DNA of 64,000 nucleotides from NCBI RefSeq assembly GCF_033439725.1, contig NW_026944385.1, positions 1,769,001-1,833,000 on the forward strand, given 5' to 3'. The notes beneath the pieces are model-generated. The model did no database searches and was not told the DNA's origin. It saw only the letters and a program-made list of their open reading frames with translations. This stretch comes from Neurospora tetraspora (taxonomy: Eukaryota > Ascomycota > Sordariomycetes > Sordariales > Sordariaceae). Positions 10,574 to 22,092 of the stretch are shown in pieces (position 1 is the stretch's first letter; each line of letters begins with the position of its first letter). Made by a program: the position numbers and the translations under genes.

Positions 10574-12539
10574 ATGTCTGCTGCCCAGCTTCTCAACCCC
10601 AAGGCCGAGTCCCGGGTACGAACGATCCTTCTGTCAAGCGCCTCTTGAGGCCCGAGCGGGTTGGTGGATGTGTTGTTTGCTAACTATGTCAACAGCGGCG
10701 GGGCGAAGCTCTCAAGGTCAACATCACCGCGGGTGAGGGCCTCCAAGATGTCCTCAAGTCCAACCTGGGCCCCTCGGGCACCATCAAGATGTACGCAAGC
10801 TTCCTGTTGCATTTCCGACTTTGACTTTTGGCTAACAACAACTGCAATGCAGGCTTGTCGATGGCGCCGGTCAGGTACGAATTCCATAAAGGGGGTGAGA
10901 AGGCGGGGATGCCATCAACACAACATACTGACCGCCCTGCGCTGCACAACAGATCAAGTTGACAAAGGATGGCAACGTCCTCCTCCGTGAGATGCAAATA
11001 CAAAACCCGACAGCTGTTATGATCGCCCGTGCTGCGACCGCCCAAGACGACATTTGCGGTGACGGCACAACGTCGGTGGTGTTGTTGGTGGGAGAGCTCC
11101 TCAAGCAGGCCGATCGTCACATCTCCGAGGGTCTTCACCCCAGGATAATCACTGATGGTTTCGAGATCGCCAAGACCGAGGCGCTCAAGGTCAGCATCCC
11201 TCGTCGCTTTTGTTTGTTCCCGTGAAGCTCTCCTGACACTGTCGCAGTTCCTCGATGACTTCAAGCTCCCTCGCGAGGTCGACCGCGAGCTCCTCCTCTC
11301 CGTCGCCCGTACATCGCTTGCCACCAAGCTTAGCGCCAGCCTGGCCCAGAGCTTGACCGCCGATATTGTCGATGCCGTCCTCGCTATCTACCAGCCCCCG
11401 GCCAAGCCCGACCTCCACATGATCGAGATCATGACCATGCAACACCGCACTGCCTCTGATACCCAGCTTATCCGTGGTCTCGCCCTCGACCACGGCGCCC
11501 GCCATCCCGATATGCCCAAGCGCGTCGAGAACGCATACATCCTCACTCTCAATGTCTCCCTCGAATACGAAAAGTCCGAGATCAACTCTGGCTTCTTCTA
11601 CTCCAGCGCCGAGCAGAGGGACAAGCTCGTGGAGAGTGAGCGCCGCTTCGTCGACGCCAAGCTGAAGAAGATTGTCGAGCTCAAGAAGGAGGTGTGCGGC
11701 AACGATCCCACCAAGAACTTTGTTATCATCAACCAGAAGGGTATCGACCCTCTGTCTCTGGATGTGTTGGCCAAGAACGGTATTCTCGCCCTCCGGAGAG
11801 CGAAGAGGAGGAATATGGAGAGACTTCAGCTCGTCTGCGGCGGTATTGCTCAGAACAGCGTCGACGACCTTTCACCGGAGATTCTCGGCTGGGCTGGTCT
11901 TGTCTACGAACAGCAGCTTGGCGAGGAAAAGTACACTTTCGTTGAGGAGGTCAAGGACCCCAAGTCCGTCACCCTCCTTATCAAGGGCCCCAATGCGCAC
12001 ACCATCACTCAACTCAAGGATGCCGTCCGTGATGGTCTTCGCAGTGTTTACAACATGATTGTCGACAAGAGTGTTGTTCCCGGTGGTGGCGCTTTCCAGG
12101 TTGCCTGCGCTGCTCACCTCAAGAGCGATGCCTTCACAAAGACGGTCAAGGGCAAGGCCAAGTGGGGTGTCGAGGCTTTTGCCGATGCCCTTTTGGTTAT
12201 TCCCAAGACCCTTGCCGCCAACGCCGGTCTTGACGTTCAAGATTCCCGTAAGTTATTTTCCCCCCCTATAGCTTTGCACATGCTAACTCTTCGTCTTCAG
12301 TCGCTGCCCTTCAAGATGAGCAAGCCGAGGGCAATGTTGTCGGTCTCGACCTTGCGACTGGCGAGCCTATGGACCCTACACTGGAGGGTGTTTACGATTC
12401 GTTCAGAGTATTGAGGAACTGCATCGCCTCCAGTGCCAGCATCGCATCTAACCTGCTGTTGTGCGATGAGCTTCTCAAGGCGAGACAGATGGGTAGGGCC
12501 GGAGGTCCTGGACCTGGCATGGACGGACCCGATTCTTAA
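10574..12539 (+). CDS. cct6: T-complex chaperonin zeta subunit (CCT6)
   Basis: Six exons fit in phase: 10574–10615, 10696–10790, 10853–10874, 10953–11189, 11248–12247 and 12301–12539. They encode 544 residues, the normal length. The N-terminus [14 protein letters not shown] and the sequence [20 protein letters not shown] identify the zeta subunit. The group II chaperonin ATP site reads [20 protein letters not shown], and [13 protein letters not shown] is the late nucleotide-binding signature. The protein forms one position of the eight-membered cytosolic CCT/TRiC ring that folds actin, tubulin and WD-repeat proteins. Introns are crowded at the 5' end, as is common in fungal CCT genes, and one exon is only 22 bp. 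CCT7 lies 32 kb away on the same strand. Confidence 0.96.
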
Positions 12540-12973
12540 ATAATTGTATAACTCGTCTCCATGTAAGATACCTATTTAAGAACTTAATTCATGGCGACGA
12601 ATGTCAAAAACTCATGTTCATGCTGTCCTTCCTGCTTGTTTCTTAACGCATACCCCTGAGCTCACTGCACTTGATAATCAGCACCTCAGGGGCTGGCTGC
12701 TCTGAGCAGGGGCCACATCAACAGCCCTGGACAGGACGGGACCTGGCCCACGGTCATAGCGGGGCCCGTTGAAGATTTACCCCGCCAAAATTTTGAGGGT
12801 CCCGCTGTTGCATTGGAATTCAGTTGCCCGGGCGCCAAAAATTCCAAATTCCATGCTTGACATATTTGTGATCCACCTGATAGCTTCTATCTCTACATCT
12901 CTAAACTGAGCCTATTCCCGAACCATTTTGCACTCCAACTTGCGACGTCTAAACCGAACGTCTATCAGCAAAT
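12540..12973. other. CCT6 3' flank and TSR4 promoter
   Basis: Head-to-tail spacing of about 430 bp between two plus-strand genes. It holds a GC-rich patch near 12690–12840 and a pyrimidine-rich run before the next ATG. I see no gene. Confidence 0.5.
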
Positions 12974-14438
12974 ATGGCCCCCTATGACGACTCCTCTGAT
13001 GAGGGTGAGGATCTCGAGTTCACCGAGACCAACGTCCTTCTAGGCTATGCCGACGCCGACTCCAACGGCGAGAAGATCAGCCGCCTAGGTGGCCGTCCTG
13101 TATGTTATTTTCCTTATCCATTCGCGATCCTGGTCCATCTCGTTTCCTAACCGAAGAAACCTTCAACAGGAATGGCTCGATGAAGAATCCCCGGCCTCGG
13201 CCGCCCTCGCCAGGTGCAAGGTCTGCAAGGACTACATGGTCCTCCTCCTCCAACTCAACGCCGAACTCCCCGATCGCTTTCCCGGCCACGAGCGCCGCCT
13301 CTACGTTTTTTCCTGCCGGAGGAAGAGCTGCCGCAGGAAGGAGGGCAGCATCAGAGCCGTGAGGGGCGTCAGGGTGGCCGTAGATGCGCCCGCGGCGAAG
13401 GAGGACAAGAAGAAGAACACTCCCGCTGTGGAGCAGGAGAAGAAGGAAATGCCCAAGGCTTCTACCCTGGGACTGGGTGAGGCTTTGTTCGGCGCGAAGC
13501 CGGCTGCTAGCGGAGGAGGAGGAGGAGGAGGAGGAGGAGCAAAGACCAACCCCTTTGCGTCAGGCGGTGGTGCCTCTTCGAACTCGAACCCGTTTGCGCC
13601 CAAGGGATCTGCTGCTGTGAACCCGTTTGCGCCAAAGCAGGAGACACCAGCAGTAACAGAGACACCGAAGTCCGAGACGACAACAACAATAACAGAACAG
13701 CAAAAACATCAAGAACAAGAACAAGCCGAAAAGGATGACCTCCCCAAAACCTTCGCCCAAACCCTCTCCCTCAACAACACCACCACCCAGCAGACTCAGA
13801 CCCCTCCCGCCCCGGCGGCCCCCTCCGAGCCCTGGCCAACCGACGCCTCCGCTCTCCCTCCTCCCTACCCCGAACGCTGGATCTGGGACGCCGACTACGA
13901 GACCCTCGACCCGACCCCCTCTCTCCCGCCTCAAAAGATCGAAACGATGGACATCGACACCGAGACTGGCTCAGGTTCAGGAGGAGGAGGAGGAAAAGAA
14001 GACAAGGACGTCTTCGAATCCACCATGGACGCGGTCTTCCAGCGGTTCGCCGACCGCGTCGGGCAGAACCCGGAGCAAGTGATTCGGTACGAGTTTGCTG
14101 GTCAGCCGCTCTTGTACAGCAAGAATGATGCGGTGGGCAAGTTGTTGCATGTTCCTGCTGCATCCACCAATGAAAAGGTGACTACTACTACGGGTAAGGG
14201 AAAACTGCCTAGGTGTGGAAACTGTGGTGCGGGAAGGGTGTTTGAGGTGCAGTTGACGCCGCATGCGATTGAGGAGCTGGAGTGCGAGGAGGACTCGATG
14301 GAGGGCATGGATTGGGGTACTATTATTGTGGGTGTTTGCGAGAAGGATTGTAGCCCGCGGGGAACGGAGAGGGGCGTGGCTGGGTATGTGGAGGAGTGGG
14401 CGGGTGTGCAGTGGGAGGAGTTGAGTGTTAAGCGGTAA
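12974..14438 (+). CDS. TSR4: TSR4/PDCD2-family ribosome-assembly factor
   Basis: Exon 1 (12974–13099) and exon 2 (13170–14438) give 464 residues. The N-terminal part has the PDCD2-type Cys region (RCKVCKDYMVLLLQLNAELP, then YVFSCRRKSC). The C-terminal PDCD2_C domain contains IRYEFAGQPLLYSKND, CGNCGAGRVFEVQL and DWGTIIVGVCEKDC, with Cys pairs likely to bind zinc. The middle is low-complexity: nine glycines in a row, three NPFA boxes, and Gln/Glu- and Pro-rich tracts. Yeast Tsr4 is a dedicated chaperone for ribosomal protein uS5 (Rps2) and is needed for 20S pre-rRNA processing. The ATG at 12974 is chosen because it opens the conserved acidic start (MAPYDDSSDEGEDLEF) seen in fungal members. The linker is longer than in yeast. 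Confidence 0.9.
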
Positions 14439-15235
14439 ACTTTCGTGAAAGGGGTACTCATGAGAGGATATTCATGAGATAAGTCGAGCATTCAAGATAC
14501 TGTTCATGGACATGAGAACCGGAGTTGATGCAAAGGGACTGTGGTGGATTGTTTGTGTATTGTAACGTTGGGCAGTCAAAAGGCGTTAGGGAGCCAAAAA
14601 GTTGAAAGATAATTTCGGAGTTAACTAGACGATCAGAACCAAACCAGTGCTCGAAACAAAACGAGGGCGAGGAAACACAATGCTGGGAGGCTGAAACGGC
14701 AACAAGCTTATACACTTTTTGACGTTTTGACGGAGATTCAAAGTCACGCCGAGACTTGCCAAACACGGGACTACCAAGTGGTCATATCATCGTTTCGTAT
14801 TCCGACGCCCTTGACAAAGTCTACCATGTATGTATGCTCTTCCAAACACCATAGAAACCCGCAAGACATCCACCACCGCGGTCAGGAATCCCACTTCTGC
14901 CTCTTTCTACGCGACGGCTGTCTGTTCCGAGACCAAAAGACAGGTAAAGTAGCTAGCAACAATAGTGACGGGGTAAAACGTGCCCGCCCGATTCCGTTCT
15001 TCAACATTGTTTGTCTGAAAACCCAAAAACGCCAGAGCTTTTTTTTGCTACCAGATGCAAGAAATTGGGGCCCAATCACACACACAGAAGGATGTAATTA
15101 TACGGGTATTGACATCAGGCCCCCCGTTGTTTCTCGTCCTCTTCTTCTTGTTGTCCCCCCTCCTCCATGTTTCAAAAGAAAGGTTCCTTCTGTCTCTTTC
15201 ATTTCTTCAAATCTCTTCCTTCCTTTCCTCCCCTA
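14439..15235. other. Convergent intergenic region between TSR4 and eIF3k
   Basis: Two genes converge here. The frame at 14727–15236 has no recognisable domain and reads through simple sequence. A pyrimidine-rich run (15185–15236) abuts the minisatellite. Confidence 0.45.
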
Positions 15236-15261
15236 GTTGCGCTTCGGCTTGCTCCACAGCA

Positions 15262-15427
15262 TCTCACTGCCAAGTGACGAAGGCGGCTCCTCACTGCCAA
15301 GTGTAGAAGACGACTCCTCACTGCCAAATGTTGAAGACGGCTCCTCACTGCCAAGTGACAAAGACGGTTCCTCACTGTCAAGTGACAAAGACGGCTCCTC
15401 AATGCCAAGTGTTGAAGACGGCTCCTA
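15262..15427. repeat. 27-bp minisatellite abutting the eIF3k stop codon
   Basis: About six tandem copies of a 27-bp unit of the form GACGGCTCCTCACTGCCAAG plus TGACAAA or TGTTGAA. Copies differ at a few bases. The last, partial copy (GACGGCTCCTAAGC) runs into the stop codon and final codons of the minus-strand eIF3k gene, so the array forms the start of its 3' UTR. Because 27 is a multiple of three, both strands stay open through it, producing spurious frames. Confidence 0.85.
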
Positions 15428-16388
15428 AGCAGACTCCTCCCAGCTGCGCTTGATGACCCTCGCGAACATGTCGACGTTGACGTCCTCGCGGATCTCAGCC
15501 TTGCGCGCCTCGTTGTCGGCGTTCTTGGGGATCTGGACGAGATCGCCCTCGACCTTCCAGCCGCACGTCTCGGTGATGAACTGGGTGGTGGCCTCGGCGT
15601 TGTTGAGGCCGAGCCAGCTCTCGAGCACGGGGAACTGGATCTCGCGGTACGACTGGCCGACGAGCTGGGCGATGCGGACGCGGATCATGTCCTCGAAGCC
15701 GGCGATGTCGGTGGTCAGGTCGGCGTAGAGGTCGTCGCTGTCGAGGGTGGCCCAGAAGCGGGCGTACTCGGCGCCCTCGAGCTGGGCGTTGAGGGCGCGC
15801 AGCTTGGAGACGGCCTCGGTGAGCTCCGAGGACGAGTTGGGGCCCGGGTTGGACTGCGAGGGGCTGAGGAGGTGGAGAGCGAGGTCGAACTGGGGCGAGG
15901 GGAACTGGGTCATGGCCTTGACGAGGATGTTGGTGATGACCTCATCCTTGATGCGGTCGGGGTTGAGTTGGTAGCTGTTTGGGTGGTAGGCAGACAGGCT
16001 TGTGGTTAGCAAAGACATTGTTCATCAAGGTGTTTCTGTAGACCATGACTCGGGAGGGCAACAAGTTGTGAATAGAGGACCAGTTGTCAGATAGAGCTAA
16101 TAACGGAACTTCATTCGCGGATATTGTTCCACGATCAGGTAATAGGAAACGTTGACATTGCACATCATTCAGGTCTCTGCTTGCTGGGTAGAGAAGACAA
16201 GAGGTATGGAGGGTGTCGACGTACAGCTTGAGCAGCGCGCGGTTGGCGTTGCAATCGCAGAACTTCTCCTCACATTGTTGGGTAAGGTAGGCCTCGAGAG
16301 TGCCAGCGGCTTCGGGGTTGTAACGCTCGAGACCGTTGATGATGGCGCGGATGAAGTCGGGGCGCTCTTGGGGATCCTCGCCGTTCAT
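15425..16388 (-). CDS. eif3k: Translation initiation factor eIF3 subunit K
   Basis: Exon 1 (16388–16225) and exon 2 (15974–15425) are joined by a 250-bp intron (GTACGT donor, CAG acceptor), giving 237 residues. The junction restores the conserved LLKLYQLNPDRIKDEVITNI. The N-terminus (MNGEDPQERPDFIRAIINGL) and the PCI/winged-helix C-terminal half, ending VDMFARVIKRSWEES, are typical of fungal eIF3k. This small, non-core subunit binds eIF3l in the eIF3 complex, which recruits mRNA to the 40S ribosome. The ATG at 16388 is chosen over an upstream in-frame TTG. The frame beginning at 16018 continues into intron sequence and should not be used as the N-terminus. Confidence 0.95.
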
Positions 16389-16968
16389 GATGGGCAAAAA
16401 GTAGGACGAGTTTGGTTGAGGGTCGGGGGGTATTTAACTTCGGGGCGAAGGAGGAGAAGATGGGTGGGCGCGGGGGGGTCGGTGCTGGAGTTTCGGCGAG
16501 GTTGGCAGTTGATGGGGAGACAAATGCAGAGTGTCGACACGATTGCGTTCGCAAGTTTTCGGCCTCAATCCATCAAAGAGCGGATGGTGGGGTTCTTGCC
16601 GTAAACCACTGCCCTTTCATGGAGCTGGTTTTTCGTGTGTGAACGCTAGAGCCCGATTGGGGTTAGGTCCAGGGGTGGGGTTGATGTCTTGGCAAAGAGG
16701 CCCTTGACATTGTTGAGGGAAAGCGTGTGACAGCTTCGACAGCTTGAGACAGCTGGTCGGTCAGGTGGCCGCGTGGCAGGCTCGTGCAGCTGGCAAACGC
16801 GTTGTCGCGATCAAGCAGACGTCATCAACTCGGCTTTGTCCGAATGCAAACATTCATCAACAACACCGACGAGTCCTTGTGACACATGTTGTCACTCTTT
16901 ACCATCATGAGCCTCTTTGATCCATGACTTTCTGAACTTCAGACTCCAAACACTTTTCCACCCAAAAC
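16389..16968. other. Divergent promoter region of eIF3k and DNA ligase I
   Basis: The two genes start outward from this roughly 580-bp stretch. A frame at 16412–16642 has no recognisable content. The stretch around 16730–16770 holds repeated ACAGCTT/GACAGCT words. No clear TATA box. Confidence 0.5.
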
Positions 16969-19763
16969 ATGTCCAGTCCAGCCAAGAAACGCAAACTCAA
17001 CTCGGGCGCAAAGCAATCTTCTTCCGTGCCCAGCAGAGGTCTCGAATACTTCTTTGCTAAACAGAAGCAGAATGGTGCTTCCAAGGAACCATCTCCTTTG
17101 CAAAAGGAGTCCGACTCACAGCCAACTCAGAAAGGGCCATCAGAAGAGCAATTGTCCGATGAGGAACTTGCGCGAAAGCTGCAGGCCGAATGGGATGCGG
17201 AAGCAAAGGCGTCAACTCCAAGGGAAAATAAGGTCCGCCCGCATGATGTGCCAGTGCCAGAAACAGGGTTCGTGGACACAGTTGCGGTTGAACCAACCAA
17301 GGAGTCGAAACCACAGACAGTAACCTCACCATCCAAGGCCCTGCCGAAAGGGAAGAATACATTGTCACTCTCTTCAGAAGCCGCTGCAGAAGACCAGGCA
17401 TCAGCATCCATCCCACTTGACGAGTCTCCGTTGACCTTCGACCCAGCCAAGTACATCCCCCAACTCCAGGATTCGTGGGCCATTGATGGAGGCGATGCGT
17501 CCTACGCCCTCCTCACACGATGCTTCGTCTTGGTTAGCAGTACCTCAAGCAGGATCAAAATCGTTGACACCCTGGTCAACTGTATCCGATTGTTGATTGA
17601 GGCAGATCCGTCCAGCTTGCTGCCCGCGGTATGGCTCGCAACAAACGCCATTTCCCCGCCGTATGTGTCTATGGAACTTGGTTTGGGTGGTTCTGCTATC
17701 TCAAAGGCTCTCAAACAAGTGTGTGGCCTTGACAATAGGTCGTTAAAGACACTCTACGATAAGCTGGGTGACCCGGGCGATGTTGCGTTCGAGGCAAAGA
17801 AGAAACAGAGCTTTACTTTGCGAAAGCCAAAACCGCTAACGATCAAGGGGGTCTTCCAGTCACTGGTCAAAATAGCCAAGACTCAGGGGCAGGGCAGCGG
17901 TGATGTAAAGCAACGGATTGTTGATAAGCTGCTCCAAGATGCTCGCGGAGGTGAAGAAAGCAGATATGTCGTCAGGACACTTTGTCAACATGTGAGTTGA
18001 GCTTATCCGAGCCATGTCATCTGGCTAACATGGTTTAGTTGCGCATCGGAGCTGTAAAAACCACCATGCTGATCGCCCTTGCTCGGGCCTTCTCTCTCTC
18101 GAAAACTCCAGGCGCAGACTTCCCAACAAAGGACCCAAATCAACTGGCGAAGCTGAGGAAAGAGGAGCTTGCCGAGGTCTATCTGAAGGCCGAAGAGATA
18201 GTCAAGGCCTCGTATGCCCGACATCCAGATTACAACGACCTTGTCCCAGTACTGCTCGAGATAGGTGTGTGTGAGGAGTTATTGGTGCGATGCGGTCTAA
18301 CACTTCACATTCCCCTGCGCCCCATGCTTGGGGGTATCACCAGAGACCTGTCAGAAATGCTCTCTCGACTTCAGAGGCGTGAATTCGCTTGCGAGTACAA
18401 GTATGACGGCCAGCGTGCCCAAATCCATTGCGACGAGAAGGGAGTTGTCTCCATCTTTTCGCGCCATCTTGAACTCATGACAGACAAATATCCCGATCTG
18501 GTCGCGCTCGTTCCCAAAATCAGGGGCGAAGATGTCCAGAGCTTCATCATGGAGGGTGAAGTGGTCGCCGTGGACCGGGCCACGGGCGAGCTGAAAACTT
18601 TCCAGACATTGACGAACCGTGCCAGAAAAGACGTGGCTATAGGCAGCATCACCATCGACGTGTGTCTGTTTGCATTTGACCTCATGTATCTCAACGGACA
18701 GCCGCTCCTCGACAGATCATTCCGAGAACGACGAGACATGTTGCGATCACTCTTTGTGGAGATACCGCATCATTTCACCTGGGTCAAAAGCATTGATGCC
18801 ACGTCGCAAGACTCGGAAACCGTCCTCGAGTTCTTCAAGTCAGCCGTTGACAGCAAGTGTGAAGGTATCATGGTCAAAATTCTCGACAACCTACCCGAAC
18901 TAGAAGCCCCCGAGCCCGCCGACGACGCCGCCGACCCAGGAATTCTCGAAGAGCAGCAGCTCCCTACCTCCGATGCTGCCGCCACAGTCTCAGCCTCCTC
19001 AATCAAGCCCCCCAAGGGAAAAGCAAAAGCAAAACCCAAACCCAAACCAACAGAGACGACCCCCTCCGATACGCCACCCATCCCCGAAAAGAAGCTCCCC
19101 ACCCGGCGCAAACCCCTCCTAGCGACCTACGAGCCCGACAAGCGTCTCGACTCCTGGCTCAAAGTAAAAAAAGACTACATCGGCACGTCCGCCGGCGTCG
19201 ACACGCTCGACCTGATCCCCATCGCCGCCTGGCACGGCTCCGGCCGCAAAGCCAAGTGGTGGTCTCCCATCCTGCTGGCCGTGCGCAACGAAGAAACGGG
19301 ATCCCTAGAAGCAGTGTGCAAGTGCATGTCGGGCTTCACCGACACCTTCTATAAAGCCAACCGGGAGTTTTACGACAAGGACGGCTCGTTCAGTTCCGAT
19401 GGGGAGCCCAGGAATGTGCATGTGGCGAAGCCGGGGTTTGTCGAGTACGCGGGGGGCAATCCGGATGTGTGGTTTGAGCCGCAGGAGGTGTGGGAGGTGG
19501 CGTTTGCGGATATCACGATTAGTCCGACGTACACGGCGGCGATTGGGTTGGTGCGGGAGGACAAGGGGCTGAGTTTGAGGTTTCCGAGGTTTTTGAGGAA
19601 GAGGGAGGATAAGGGGATTGAGGAGGCGAGTACGAGTGAGTTTTTGGCGGGGTTGTGGAGGAAGCAGGAGGCGAAGGCACCCGCACCGCCGCCGGTTGAG
19701 GGTGGAAGGGAAATTGATGAAGCGGGTTTGGAGAATGAGGATGAGGATGAGGATGGAGAATAG
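16969..19763 (+). CDS. CDC9: ATP-dependent DNA ligase I (Cdc9/LIG1)
   Basis: Exon 1 (16969–17991) and exon 2 (18039–19763) give 915 residues. A basic N-terminus is followed by RGLEYFFAKQ near residue 25, a likely PCNA-interacting box. The DNA-binding domain follows, then the nucleotidyltransferase domain with active-site Lys at about residue 462 in EYKYDGQRAQIH. Later motifs are FIMEGEVVAVD, CEGIMVK (615–621) and WLKVKKDY (from 714), and the OB-fold includes the FPRFLRKREDKG signature. The enzyme seals Okazaki fragments and repair nicks in the nucleus. About 92 residues separate CEGIMVK from WLKVKKDY, against roughly 20–25 in yeast and human enzymes as I recall them. The extra segment is Pro/Lys/Ala-rich and probably disordered. 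The C-terminus is an acidic tail. Confidence 0.95.
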
Positions 19764-19966
19764 GACGCTAGTGATGATTCTTCGCCATTCTTACCACGTT
19801 CTTCTCTGGCAATGCCTCAGTTGACGCTGACTTGCAATCACCATAGATGCACAAGGGAGCGAATTGTAAGAGTATCATTGTGTGTACAACTACTTCCATT
19901 CGTGCTTCCTTTTTGGTATCTAATCTCGCATATTTTTCACACTTCCCTCCACTCCACCACACATCC

Positions 19967-21090
19967 TTACTCCTTCCACGCCCTGTACAGGATCTTGCAC
20001 CCATACTTTTCTCCCTTCTTCAACAACATCTGCCCCTTCCACTCGGGCACATTGCAAGCGTTGACCCACCTGCTGGGCTCAAGGCAGAAGCCGCTGCGCG
20101 GCTTGCGAGCGGGAACGCCGTCCACCGCGGGAATGTCGATGTACTTGCCCGTGTAAAACTGGAAGGCGGGCTCGGTGCTGTACACCTCAAGGTGGATCTT
20201 GGACTCGGGGTGGAACGCGCTGAGGTTCTTCTTAAGGGGCAGCGAGCGCGTGTCGATGGGGACCGACGAAGGGTCCTCGTTGACGATGAAGCAGTCGTCG
20301 ATGTCGGGCTCAACAGCACCGAGGGTGAAGGGGATGTTGCCGGCCTTGTCGGCAGGGTAGAGGAAGGGCGCGAGGCCGCCGGTGGGGATACCGCCTTGGT
20401 CGACCGGTAGGTATCGGTTCGTGGCCAGGGTGACGATGGTGCCTTCGATGGAAGGGCCGCCGCTCAGGTTGAAGTATCTGTTGTTGTTGTGAGCGTCAGC
20501 CCTGTCGGTTTACACTGGTCCACCGGGAAGACGACGGGAAATACATACGAGTGGTTAGTCATGTTGATGACCGTCTCCTCCACCTCACCATCCAACAGCT
20601 CCGCCTCATATTCAATGCCCAACAGAACCTTCTCCTTGCCATCCTCGCTCTTCTCCTTGCTGACCGTGTAGATGACCCTCGCCTCCACCTTTCCAGGAAA
20701 CCCCTCGTCGCCGTCCTCGCTCACGAGCGTGAACTGGACGCTCTCACCACCGTCGATCTTGTCACTCTTGCCCTCGAACGCTGGGATCTCCTTCACGCCA
20801 ACGGGAGTAGGGCCGTTCCAGACCTTCTTGCCCCAGCCGACCACGCCGCCGTGCAGGTTGTTGGGCCCGTTGTTGGCGGCCAGGGTGTACGATTGCCCGC
20901 CGTTGAGGGAGTCGATCTTGGCGTCCTTGACCCGGTTGGCGACGCGGCCGATGGTCTCGCCGAAGAAGCAGGCGTTGTGCGACTCGTAGGCCTTTTGGGA
21001 GGGGAAGCCCAGGACGATGTTGGTGCCGGCGACGTCGAGGGACTGGATGATGGCTCCCAAGGGGATGAAGGAGGCGGTTGCGTCAGACAT
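19967..21090 (-). CDS. Aldose 1-epimerase (galactose mutarotase family)
   Basis: Exon 1 (21090–20549) and exon 2 (20477–19967) give 350 residues. The intron splits the signature NMTNHSYFNLSGG, which is in phase only after splicing. Other family landmarks are ETIGRVANRVKDAKI, NNGPNNLHGGVVGWGKKVW with a conserved His, and CLEPSRWVNACNVPEW near the C-terminus with the catalytic Glu. The enzyme interconverts alpha and beta anomers of galactose or glucose in the cytosol. No signal peptide is visible. Substrate cannot be read from sequence alone; a hexose mutarotase is the safe call. The 3' end faces DNA ligase I with about 200 bp between stops. Confidence 0.92.
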
Positions 21091-22092
21091 GTTGGCTGTC
21101 TTGTTGTTGCCAATATGCGCTGCTATACTCGGCTGGTTTGGTGCTGGTGATGGTGGTGGTGGTGGTTAAAGAAAGGAATCTGTTTTTGAGAGTGTCGCGC
21201 AAGAAGAAGGCGATGATGTCACTGACGCTGTTTCACAAAATGAGAGAAATGATCACGAGATGGAAGTCACAGGGAACGAAGGGAAAGAACGACGATTTGT
21301 ATTCCATGGTGCTACCATAGGGTGAGTACCGAGGAGGGAAGTGAAGCTCACCCGCCGCGACTTCCTCCCGAACGGACCGATTCCAGTTTCGCGTCGTGCA
21401 AAATGGTCGTGACACGGGAAACTGGAAGCAGCAATGGGTGGGCTGCAACGGGTTGATTTCAGCCTATTTTCCTGGTTGTTTACGCCTTCCCCTCAATTCA
21501 CCCGGCACAAACCAGCTGTGGACACTGCGGGACACTGCGATTGACATGATTGACAGGGTCTGGCTTGCAAGGGGCCAAACCTGTTTGGTGGGGGATCTGT
21601 GGAGGAGACTGCGGGGTGCCGTGAAGCTTGCTTGGCGGCAGCGATAATTGCTGGGGAAACCACCGGGGGTCAAATAAATATTTGTATCACGATGATACAC
21701 TACCTACACTTGACGCCCAGTTCGATGTGTTATTCCAGAAACTGTATGTATTCATGGAGCATTAAAATCTGCGCTATTGCAAACTATACTGACTCTTCCA
21801 TGGTGAGTTCCAGTGACAGATCTGCGGTGCTTCTAATGATACGACAGGTATACATGTGGTTTTTGCAAGACCAGTGCTCAGTTCCCCGACCAGAACGCAT
21901 ACCTTCTCCGTCCGAGTCGTCGTTGTTCTATCATATGAATATACCGCTTCCTCATTTCTCAACGCTGGGTCCACGCTTTCCTACGACACCGTATGTTACC
22001 CAACTGACGCGGTCAATCTTACCGTCCGAAAGTCACGGCCGTGTACCTTGGCTAGTTCGTCGTGCGCCTCTTGTCGAACTGAAGCAGCCCTC
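21091..22092. other. Intergenic region upstream of the epimerase
   Basis: Promoter side of the epimerase and 3' flank of the cyclase-like gene. A plus-strand frame (21599–22360) overlaps the latter's last exon in antisense and shows no domain. I see no gene here. Confidence 0.4.
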
